Both the position numbers and the translations under genes were made by a program. Shown here in pieces: positions 1 to 8,789 of a stretch of DNA of 25,000 nt. The notes beneath the pieces are model-generated. The model made no database searches, was not told where the DNA came from, and saw only the letters and a program-made list of their open reading frames with translations. Origin of the DNA: Takakia lepidozioides. Its lineage: Eukaryota; Streptophyta; Takakiopsida; Takakiales; Takakiaceae. The stretch is taken from assembly GCA_030704615.1 (NCBI GenBank), contig JAKLZA010000041.1:1-25000 (forward strand), given 5' to 3'. Every line of letters begins with the position of its first letter. Positions within the stretch are counted from its first letter, which is position 1.

Positions 1-190
1 CGATTGTGATGGACTAGTGGCTACACTAGTGGAGGCTAGTGACAGCCTAGTGGTTGGACTAGTGACTGCACTAGTGGTGGCTAGTGGCAGCCTAGTGGTG
101 GACTAGTGGCTGCATTAATGGTGACTAGTGGTTGTCTAGTGGCAGCCTACTAGTGCACTAGTGGTGGACTAGTGATAGACTAGTGTTTGG
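1..190. repeat. CTAGTG-type minisatellite
   Basis: The first ~190 bases are a degenerate tandem array built on the core ACTAGTGG, alternating with GGCTAGTG and CAGCCTAGTGG variants. A higher-order period of about 43-44 bases is visible: units beginning GGACTAGTG start near 11, 55 and 98. The array probably continues left of the window. No coding frame or known element is recognised in it. Confidence 0.85.
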
Positions 191-398
191 TGTGCACATG
201 TGTTGTGTGGTTTTGGACAACGATGTAGTTGTGTAGCGATATGTATGCGCACGACACCCTTTCCCAAGGTGTTTTGCAGGGTCTTGGCTTTTCAGCCGAG
301 TCTCCCTCTTGGGCTCTGTCTATCATAAGAATAAAGTTTGCCAGAAGGGAGGATTTGTTCACTATCAGAGTAATTGATCTTGGATCAAGGGCTTCAAA

Positions 399-420
399 CC
401 CCCACCCCCCCCCCCCCCCC
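399..420. repeat. Poly-C tract
   Basis: A run of C interrupted by one A at 404, with 16 uninterrupted C from 405 to 420. It lies just before the LINE-derived frame. Its length is liable to polymorphism or sequencing error. Confidence 0.9.
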
Positions 421-434
421 AGCATGGAGGTCAA

Positions 435-1073
435 ATGGGCCATACATATGAGGCTCTGCTGGTTCCTGTCACTCTCTCTAAGTGGCCTACAATTCGATCC
501 TGGGGAGTGGGCTTGGATAGACACCAAAAAAACCCGTTCTTTGGGTATACTGCCAAGTTGTGTTACAGACTGTTGCTAGGTACAGCTAATTTCACCCACA
601 ATTGGAAAAAAAGATGGTTGTACCTTGCCAATGCCAGGATTCAATGGCGCAAGATTTGGAAGGATATTTGGCGCAAAGAAAGAGCTGCTAAGATATCAAC
701 CTTTCTCTGGAAAATAGCCAATAGAATTCTGCCAGTTGCTGATCACTTCTCTGATGATGACCCAGCCTGCATTATATGCTCCGGTGCCTATGAGGAATCG
801 ATTGAACACTGCGGCCTCATTACATGCCCACTGCCCTATAAGGTTTGGTCTTTGGTGGATGTCTTCTACTCCAATTGGACTCCTCTGGGTTCCCCTTCGC
901 CCTTGTTGTTCATCCTTAATTGGTCTGAAGGGCAGCTCTGGAGCTCCTGCCAAATCTGGTCGTGCCTTAGGGCACACACATTATGGATACTTTGGAAATG
1001 CAGATGCGCGTTTGTGTGGCCCCAACATCAGATCTATTATGCAAAATTTGTTATTTTCGGATATGATGACTAA
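435..1073 (+). pseudogene. LINE reverse-transcriptase C-terminal fragment (zf-RVT domain)
   Basis: A 212-residue frame. Residues ~35-50 resemble the linker (F..Y.AKLCYRLL) that precedes the zinc-binding region of plant LINE polyproteins. Residues ~72-100 contain W-KIW and the hallmark KISTFLWKIANRILP. Candidate zinc ligands follow as C112, C115, H125, C126 and C131, then a KVW motif. Residues ~170-190 carry the usual hydrophobic LWILWK segment. The order matches the zf-RVT family found after plant non-LTR reverse transcriptases. The palm with its YADD motif is missing, and after 1073 the homology appears to slip into another frame, so this is a broken fragment. The call rests on motif recognition. 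Confidence 0.75.
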
Positions 1074-1379
1074 GGGGTATAAGGCATGGGGGTCTTTGGT
1101 TGCAGCCTGCAACAGGTGTGGCGAACGGAGGAGGCAGCGCTTATCTCAGAGTTTGATCTCTCCTGGGGCAGGCCTGGGGCAAGGATAATATCCTCTGCAC
1201 CCGCATAGATACCTCGTCCATTATCTGGCATCACCTCCTCCCCGATCAATGGCAAGTCCCCGATTGAATCATATGACCCAGAGGTGAACTAGAGGCACCG
1301 CAAACTCATGATTCCGAGAACTAAAGCACAGCTGGATTTTGGTGCTCATCTGTAGTGGCGTTGGCTCATTTTGTAGTCC

Positions 1380-1770
1380 TTCTCTGCTTCAGACTCTGTC
1401 CCATTCCTGTTCCTTAGTGTTCTAGAACTGTTCCTATGGGCTTGGTGATGCCTTCACATTGGCTATGGCCCAGCTAGACGGTGGAGCTCATGCTTAGTGC
1501 GCTGTGGTTCTTTCCCCGTCTCTGTTCCTTCGTTTGCTCATGTCTCCGATCTTCTTTAGTGATCTGGAGCTCTTTTTGGGCTCGGTGCTGCCCTGTATTG
1601 AATCTCTAGACTAAGGCTCGGCTAAATTATTAGTATGGTAGATTAGTTTCCCGAGGTTCTCTCCCCCCCAGATTCTGTTTTTAGTCTGCTCCTGCTCTGA
1701 TCCACTTTAGTGTTCTACTCTAGTGATTTAGAGTCCATTTTTTTGGGCTCGGTGTCACCCGACCTTTTCT
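1380..1770 (+). repeat. Three imperfect ~150-bp tandem repeats in the LINE 3'UTR
   Basis: Three successive segments start near 1380, 1508 and 1656. Each has a C/T-rich start, then a TTTAGTG-like core, then GGGCTYGGTG followed by TG or TC and CC. The clearest match is 1558-1594 against 1721-1760, sharing TTTTTGGGCTCGGTG. The earliest copy is the most diverged. Direct repeats in the 3'UTR are seen in some plant LINEs. Confidence 0.5.
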
Positions 1771-1919
1771 CTCTCGTCCCTAACGCTAATTGTTTGTTCC
1801 CGGGTTATTCCCCTTGTGTTCATGCCTTCATGGCCCCTGGAGGTTATTTTTTCCTCCTGTTACTATCTTTCTCCTTTAATAAAATTCTCCAGTCCCCTGT
1901 TCTGGAAAAAAAAAAAAAA

Positions 1920-2750
1920 TTACATAACGTTGCATAACCATAATGTTGTTGTTCGACTTTAATCCCAAGAGCGGGTGGTGAAAGGGTGGCACCAACAATA
2001 TTGAAGTGGCAATGCTTGGGTCGGTACTTACTAACCATGACGTCTCTTTTGTGTTTTTGGTGTGAGGTGTGGGAGATTTGAAGATGGTATGTGCACTTTC
2101 CTTGATATATTACTAAGGCGTCCACCTTTATTATTCGAGGTCCCCCACTACGACCTTATCAGAAGGCATTAGTCCTTGGGAGTGAACTTAAGTAACACCA
2201 TAATTTACGTTTGCTTTTGTTGAGTCTCACTTATTATGATATTTTATTGGGGGTGGTGGTAACAAGTCTGTCTAATGATGCCGTGTTTCATGGATGACAA
2301 CACGCAGATCCTTCAAATAATGTCCGATCGCAGCGTTTAACAAACAACATTGTCGGGCATTCCCAATGCAAAATGTGATCCACGGTGAGTGTAAGATACC
2401 CAAATAGCTTATGACCCGGGTGACTGGTAACAAACTTGATTGTCCCTAGTGATATATCCTCACCTTATATCATGGAGACGCATGGATGGGAGAAGAATGG
2501 AATATGTTGACACTAACACAATTCCCATGTTTGCTGTGATCCCCCACTCAGGGACGCGTTACTTATATTAACATCACAACCCATGTTCTCGAAGACCTGG
2601 GTCTACGCTTACTTACAACTCTAGCATGCTCTTTCATGAACTGGAGCCAAGGCCGGCACAAATATTCACACAACAATTTTTTGAAAACTCAGACATACTA
2701 AGAACAAGTGACATCCATCAAGACAAACAAGAACATCTTCTTTCATGCAC
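1920..2750. other. Gene-free stretch
   Basis: Between the LINE tail and the hAT-like element I see no long frame with recognisable domains, no RNA gene and no clear repeat. The base composition is ordinary for the window. Confidence 0.5.
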
Positions 2751-2768
2751 GTCCAGACCAGTGTTGTG

Positions 2769-2900
2769 CGGGTCAGGGTTTTGAAGGCGGGTACCCGGCG
2801 GGTTAGGATCCGGGTCACCCGGAACCGGACCCGGACCCGCCTGCTGGGTCCAGAACCCGCTACCCGCGGGCCAATGTAGCGGGTCAGGGTCCGGGTCTTA
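2769..2900. repeat. Left subterminal GGGTCCGGGT cluster of the hAT-like element
   Basis: About 130 GC-rich bases with repeated CGGGT, CCGGGTC and ACCCGG words, including GGACCCGGACCCGCC near 2826. The orientation is mostly opposite to the cluster at 3404-3570. Such clusters are the usual transposase-binding sites of hAT elements. Confidence 0.7.
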
Positions 2901-2983
2901 ATTTGAGATGGGGCATGCGGGGGTCCACCTTAGATCTGGTAGGTTTTGTCGTATGTGTGGAGGGGACGAGCAGCAATAGGCCA

Positions 2984-3139
2984 CTGCAGCAGCCTGCCCC
3001 ACCACGTTGTAGCCCAGTGGTAATGCCCACATACCACCTCAAAAGCGGTTGTGGGTTCAATCCACGGAGTGGTGTCACAAAGTTGTGCCCTATGGGACCA
3101 TAATTTACACCTCCCAAAGGAGACGTCATATATTATTAT
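2984..3139 (+). mobile_element. tRNA-derived SINE nested in the hAT-like element
   Basis: A polymerase III A box is seen at about 3009-3024 (TAGCCCAGTGGTAA) and a B box at about 3051-3063 (GTGGGTTCAATCC), spaced as in tRNA-derived SINEs. The segment ends in a TATTATTAT tract, a common plant SINE 3' end. The flanks carry a 7-base duplication TAGGCCA at 2977-2983 and 3140-3146. The tRNA cloverleaf is not intact, so this is not a functional tRNA gene. The family was not identified. Confidence 0.7.
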
Positions 3140-3403
3140 TAGGCCATGTCCCACACATCCATGCTATAGTGATCTACCCCTGAGGCATATTACTATTCTT
3201 AACATGTTTAAGGAATTGATATTGAAAAATAGAAAATGTATTTTAATTCTTATGCATGGTATACATATTCATATTCATGGTATATTTTGAAGGAATGTCT
3301 CTTAAACTAAAATTCATTATTAGGATTTAAAGTTTTTTCCAGCCAAAAATAATTTTATCTCTAATTAATCTTGTTTTTCTAATTTATTTAATCAATAAAT
3401 TAG

Positions 3404-3585
3404 GACCCGGATTTGAACCCGTGAATCCGTTAATATTTCCCAACAACTACCCGGACCCTAACCCGAGTCCGTGTTGACAAACCCGGACCCGGATTTTCCA
3501 AATTTCAAAAACCCGGACCCGGACTTGGCTCCAAAAAAAAACCCGAACCCGGACCCGGCGGGTTCCTTAAAAAGGCTGAACCTGC
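3404..3585. repeat. Right subterminal ACCCGGACCC cluster of the hAT-like element
   Basis: Repeated ACCCGGA and ACCCGGACCCG words near 3404, 3450, 3480, 3510 and 3545, mirroring the left cluster. An A8-9 run at about 3533 breaks the cluster. Together with the terminal inverted repeat it defines the right end. Confidence 0.7.
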
Positions 3586-3602
3586 ACAACACTCGTCCAG
3601 AC

Positions 3603-6600
3603 AAGAAGGTTAGACTTGAGATATGAAGACTAACTTAGATCACATGTTTTGGATGAACAGCGGCTATGTAGGCTATGTGGAAGTGCTTCAAAGCAAGCCA
3701 ATATGAGACATAATGTCTAGTCTACAGAGAAGCTTCCCTGTTGTCTTCCCCTTGGGCCCATATTGCAAGAAATGCTTTGTTTATGTGAGGGAAATGTGGA
3801 CAAATATGTGATATCAATGTTCTAACTTTGTGGCATGTAAGGGCCACTGTAGACACAGCATGAAACCAGTGGTCCAAAATTGAAATCATTTTATCTAAGT
3901 ACTCCTTTTAGGCTGAAGGCCAAGATAAAAATGTCCACCAGGTAAATGAAAAATCTAAAAAATAAAAATGAAAAATTACTCACATTACTAGCCATTTGCT
4001 TTCAAGAAAGTTAAGCCAAAAATAAAACAAATTCCCTTTAAAAAACAGAAAAAACAAAATCAAATTTTGTTTAATGGTTTGCTGCTTTCAGCTTGCCCCT
4101 GAGCCTGAGCAGATTGGGTTTCCCATTGAAAGCCCATGTCTAAACCATCCATACCCCAATGAGCAAATTTGTCCATAGAACCACCACCACCACCACATTT
4201 TCAGCGCTCGTTTGGTAGAAAGACACACACTGGCAAGCTCCTGGTTGCAGAGTATCAGGGAGGTGGGTTGTTACTTGTTACGTCACAGCCACAGCCCCTT
4301 ATCATTGCTGCTGCATGCCACAGCTTATGTGGGCCCTCCCCGGCAACTACAAGAGGAGAGTGAAGAGAAGCAGCCAAGCCAGCCAGCCCCAGCTATTTCC
4401 AATGCAAAGCACGTGTGCTCTGGCGGTCCCAGCCTGGTGCTGGCAAGAGTGGAAAGTGTTTCAGAATTTGAAGAAGAGGTGATGGATGCTTATGGTGGAC
4501 TTACTCCTCAAACTTAGCACCTGGATTCCTGCATTAACCAACCCATGAGATTCCAGGGAAGCGGCCGGTAGGAGAATGTATGAGAGATGGACTTTGTAGG
4601 CCATTGGTCTGGGTACATGCACCGTGCCGCAAGGCGCCGGGAATGAGAGAAACCGCATTTTGCAACCTTGTCCGAGGTCAATGTCAAAGTTTCTCCCCTT
4701 TGGAGCGGACAATGGCATCTTCAACCTTTTTATTTCAATAACCATGCTTTTGTTTTGTGGGCGACCGTCTGCTGGTTGACAATCCGCAGCTGTTTTGCTC
4801 CATATCTAGACCGTAGCCCTTTCTGATCTTCGGATGCGGGTGTAGATATTCAATGCAAGCAAGGAAGAGCTCCATGCAACTTCTGACTTGCACTCACCTA
4901 GGATGCTGGATGGTTTTGCGCGTGAATTGGTTTTCCTGATGCTTGCTTGACATGATTTCTCCGCAAGTCGAGTCCCACTTGGACTGATCAGTTTGTTTAT
5001 TATTTCCAACGTTGCCAGAGAGGAAGGTGGTGCGTGATCATCACACTCGGCCACCGAGCTTGCCTGAGCGGCTGCGACCCGGAGCTTCCACTAAGTTATA
5101 CCACACGTCATCAGCATGCACACAGCTTATCGTGACGCATGTTGCCGCCGGCGTCATCATCCTCTTGGCTTGCAATGCAAGCAGAGTAGTCTGAGTAGGC
5201 TACTGGAACCAAAGATTCCCAGCCCACCTGCCTCATCTCAAGGGAAAGCCATGAGACCCTCCCTCCAACACTAGAATGACATGACGACATGACGCTCGAG
5301 TAAGACACTGTCCAACCCACTCACACACAATATTCCTTTGCGGAAGGGCACCGACCTCCGCACTTCGAGTTAGTCCCCACTCGGATCCCGTGATGTCAGT
5401 CTCCCGCAGATCGTCTTCCCTTGTCTTTTGTATTGTAATCCGTCATAGTTTGTATACAATATCCATTCCACCCATTACCCGGAGCTTCAGGATCACACAA
5501 GTGCCTCAGCTCCTGCCCTCCATCACCCGAGAGCTTATCATCTCTCTAGACTGGACTGAATGGAATCTCCCATTGATCCACTTCAATGGGAACTTCATTT
5601 TTCCGCATATTGGCCATTACATGTAGGACATATAAGTTTCATACAATTCGTACGATACAATTTGTTCTTATTTCGGGCCCACAAACTCGCCGGACCACCT
5701 TTGTACCCATGAAAATGGGTGGGTCGAGATCATATCACTGTTATGGATTTGGTGGATGGGAGGGAGAATGAATGACGCCGGCGCTTTGAGAACCGGTCAA
5801 CAAATTTGTGGATAGCATACATTGCGACTAATATACATTGCGACTTATAGTATTAGAGAACGCTACCTTGTGAATTCATGCATATTCCGATCCGGGCCAC
5901 TTTATGGAGCATGTGGGTTTTGTTGGGGCACCTTGGGTTGATGTTTCTATTTTGTTCCCACTCTACCCAATCCATTGTATATTCCAATTCCAATTAGTTA
6001 CGCTAGCTTTGGCCGGAGTCTTCTCTCTCTTTTTCTATTCGTCCAACTGGGCTGTTGCGATTGGATGGTTTGTTTCCACTTGGAAGCATATTGTTAGCGA
6101 ACCTTCCGCAACGTTTAAGCTCCCATGGAGTAGGCGAAAAACCCACCTTCGTTTCTGGGCCCACGGGATATCATAAAGGTGATAAGAAGGGCTCTTGCCT
6201 CGTGCTTGCATGTGAGTACTTGCTTTCCAACATGTACAGGGCAGCAGGATGCAAGTTTGTTTCCCCAATCTTCCCTCGGGAGTGGGAAGAAGATCCTTCC
6301 ACTGGAGAATTCTGTCGGATGAAAGACCCCCACACAACCCCGCACTGAAGCACCGGATTAACATTTGAACTCCGGACCGGCCAACTCCACATCCTACTAC
6401 AACCACTGAGCTGGGTTGCTGAACATGGGAAGGTATTAACAAATGGGAGAAATGTCAACTTCTCACTTGGTATGAAGTAGTAAGTTGGCAAGTGAGAAGA
6501 CCTCGACGTCACAGACTACAGTGTTTGTGGGTTGTTGGGTACTGTCCGGGAATGGGGTTCAATAAGTCAGAGATTAAGGCAGAGATTAAGCAGGGTGCTG
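3603..6600. other. Gene-poor stretch
   Basis: About 3 kb without a recognisable gene. Short open frames exist on both strands, but none carries a known motif or joins to a neighbour by splice signals. Seen here: an A-rich stretch at 3950-4070, a short CCA run near 4182, a repeated ATACATTGCGACT at about 5816-5847, and a pyrimidine-rich area near 5390-5530 that could be part of an old LTR but lacks paired ends. Confidence 0.45.
6459..6499. repeat. Short inverted repeat (hairpin)
   Basis: CTTCTCACTTG at 6459-6469 is followed after 19 bases by its exact reverse complement CAAGTGAGAAG at 6489-6499. It lies ~2.3 kb upstream of the GRAS coding region. It could be a small foldback remnant; no function can be assigned. 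Confidence 0.7.
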
Positions 6601-6619
6601 ATTTGGGGAGTTAAGTTAA

Positions 6620-8785
6620 CAAGAGAAGAAGGGAGGTGGCGGAGAGAGAGACGAGAGGGCAGCAGGAAAACAGGAAGGAACGGTCGGGGAAATTGAAGGA
6701 GTCCGGCCGTCCCAGCCACACCCTTATTGCTCGCACGCTCGTTCCTCTTCATTTCGCCCCTTCTCTCTCGGCTCTCGCTCGTTGTCGCGTTCCTCTGTCC
6801 ATTGCAGATTGGGGAGCTAGGATTCCCACTGTATCCTTGAAGGCAGCGCCTACTTCCTGCTTGTCTGGGTGTCTCTTTTTGTGGACCTGTAGATATACCT
6901 GAAGTCATCCGTTTGTGGGTATCTTTGTCGTGGCCAGCCGCGCTCTTTTTCTTCTTCTCTCCAGCTAGGCTCGTCCTGTTTGCTTCTCTCCTCAACTGCT
7001 GTACACGTTCCTGTCTTGGACCTCTCTGACTGATCTTCCTCATCACGCCTACGAAGCTTTTGTTCGATCTTTGATGGTGTAGGGGTGGGCGTCAAGACGC
7101 CGTGCCGTGCGCTGTGGTTCCCTCACCGTAGCTTGCTTACTCTTCTCTCACCGCTCGATAGATCCTAGAGCTCTCTCTCTCTCGATCTCGATCTCGACCC
7201 TCTCTGTCTGTCCATCGGCTCGATCGGGTTTGCCAGTCCGCCTGCTGCTTAATATTGCGGAATGTCAATGAATACTGACAAGCAGGTCAGTGAGGCCCAC
7301 CTTGGTTCCAATTCCCGGTTCCTCTGGGATTCCGATTTTCCTCTCTCTCCCTCTCTCTCACCGTTGTTACGCGTTCACAGATATTGCAGCTGATTCAGCG
7401 ACTAGAGCTGTCGGGTTTACTCGATCGCCTATCCCCTATGAACTTCTCCTCCCTCAGTTTTCACAACGGCAGATTAGCCCTCTACTCTTTGAGTTGAAAC
7501 ACTCTATCTCTCTAGAGCTGCATAGATTTCAGGATACATGCAGTCACAGGAAGGATTCTCATTGAAGCTTTCAGGTACAGTCCATCAGTAATGCGATTCA
7601 TATTTTAATATAACACTTGTGTTATGATTCCACTGTCGAACTCCATTAATTTCCGTGACTTATGGGTCCTTAATTAAAGCAGTTGGATATCTTCTTCTAC
7701 ACTCTTCGTGGGCTCTTCATCCGAATATCTGAGCATCTGAGGTTCCATCTGTACTCGCCAACACCCAGCTCGTCACAATCAGATGTCTTTCTGATGACAC
7801 TTAAACCCAACTTCAACAGCGGTCTCAAGTAAGGGAAGTCGAAAATGGATTCTGTCGGCACTGGAAGAGTCTCTAGAGGGTTACAGCTGGGAGTTCTACA
7901 GGAATGGTTGAACACAAAGCTTCAGCGGCTATAGTGGCGGAGATAGTAAAATGGGGATCATGGATTTGTCGAGAAAGCCACCACAGTCATTGGCACGTCC
8001 AGGCAGGAGGGATGGCAGAGTTGCCAAACAGCCCTAGACCTCTCTCCTTTAAATTATAGCATGAGTTCCTAGGACTTTTAAGATAGCCTAGTACAAGGTT
8101 TTGGACGTATATGTAGTACAAAGTTCTTACATACTATAGATGAAGATACAAGCATAGATTTATGTGTTACCGAGCTTACCTCTCCAGTGTTTCGAGTGTG
8201 TAAGCAGACATGTCCATTCGCCATGAATTCTGTACAGCATCTTCTGGACTACAGTGACGGAAAAGGGTGAAGTGCGTGCAGCAGTCTGAGGCTTCCATCA
8301 ATCTTTTCTTGCACTGGGGAAGGCGTGAACTGGGGAGGCTTGCACTCTATTGGATTTTCTAGTTAACACACTCACAGCAGACAGTGCGGACTTAAGGAGA
8401 AGAGCTTGAGCAACTCAACCTCCAAACGACAGGGGAAGACTTCGTCACTTCCTAGGATCCCAGTGAGGATTGAATTTGGGTAAATTTTATTCCGACTGGC
8501 AAGGGCTTTGGAATCTGGATAACTGCAGCGGCGGGGCCGATCAAGCGCCCATGTCCTCCATCCAGAGACTGGAAAGGGTCAGTAGTCTTCGTCCCGCGCG
8601 ATGCAAGTTGTCCTACCCCTGCGCGTCGTCGACAACCTCAGCTTCTTGCAGTTTCGTCTTCACTTGCCTGCCGTCCTCCATGAAATGTTTGGCTCTGTCG
8701 ATGCCAATCCATCGGCCTCTGAGCCAGCGGATTCAATCCAATCAGATGACCTTAGCTCCGGTGACATTGATCGCTCTCTCATCCA
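6620..8785 (+). promoter_or_regulatory. Probable promoter and 5' leader of the GRAS gene
   Basis: The 2 kb upstream of the GRAS start are rich in CT tracts (7166-7200, 7330-7362) of the kind common in plant promoters and leaders, plus GATCTCGATCTCGA repeats near 7180. Several small ORFs lie here, at 7845-7934 (29 codons), 7951-8037 (28 codons) and 8601-8789. Possible leader splice donors are seen as CAG|GTCAGT near 7285 and CAG|GTACAG near 7573. No clear TATA box was singled out, and the transcription start cannot be fixed from sequence alone. Confidence 0.3.
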
Positions 8786-8789
8786 ATGA
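8601..8789 (+). CDS. Upstream ORF overlapping the GRAS start, or a frameshifted N-terminus
   Basis: A 62-codon frame starts with ATG at 8601. It ends with a TGA at 8787-8789 that overlaps the GRAS ATG at 8786 in the form ATGA. Its last third is acidic and serine-rich (residues ~33-57), a composition typical of GRAS N-terminal tails, unlike a random frame. Two readings are possible. It may be a genuine upstream ORF whose stop abuts the main start. Alternatively it may be the original N-terminus of the GRAS protein, separated by a single-base change (natural or a sequencing error), because its end leads directly into the conserved LHRI region. No known motif is present, and an upstream in-frame stop lies at 8583. 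Confidence 0.35.
   Translation: MQVVLPLRVVDNLSFLQFRLHLPAVLHEMFGSVDANPSASEPADSIQSDDLSSGDIDRSLIQ

Larger units (their letters stand above)
435..1919 (+). mobile_element. 5'-truncated LINE (non-LTR retrotransposon) remnant
   Basis: The left part (435-1073) encodes the C-terminal zinc-binding end of a plant LINE reverse transcriptase. It is followed by ~830 bases of non-coding 3'UTR, an AATAAA at 1878-1883 and a 14-A tail at 1906-1919. This order is what 5'-truncated plant L1-type copies show. The catalytic RT palm and endonuclease parts are absent, so the copy cannot move by itself. The 5' edge is uncertain because the zinc-finger frame is open from about 435 and no clear target-site duplication was found. 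The 3'UTR holds three imperfect ~150-base repeats, listed separately. Confidence 0.7.
2759..3594. mobile_element. hAT-like non-autonomous DNA transposon (MITE-type) of 836 bp
   Basis: The element is flanked by a perfect 8-bp duplication GTCCAGAC at 2751-2758 and 3595-3602 (9 bp if the preceding C is counted). Its ends are inverted: the left begins CAGTGTTGTGCGGGTC, and the right end reverse-complements to GAGTGTTGTGCAGGTTC. An 8-bp target duplication and CAGTG-like ends are the signature of the hAT superfamily. Inside both ends are dense clusters of GGGTCCGGGT on the left and ACCCGGACCC on the right, in inverted orientation, behaving as subterminal repeats. No transposase frame is present, so mobility would need another element's enzyme. 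The centre carries a SINE. Confidence 0.85.

Noticed and set aside
3009-3063. A functional tRNA gene
   Set aside because: A and B boxes are present, but no full acceptor, D and anticodon stems can be paired, and the block has SINE-like flanks.
5330-5560. Solo LTR of a copia or gypsy element
   Set aside because: The pyrimidine-rich sequence is suggestive, but no TG...CA boundaries with a target duplication, primer site or second LTR were found.
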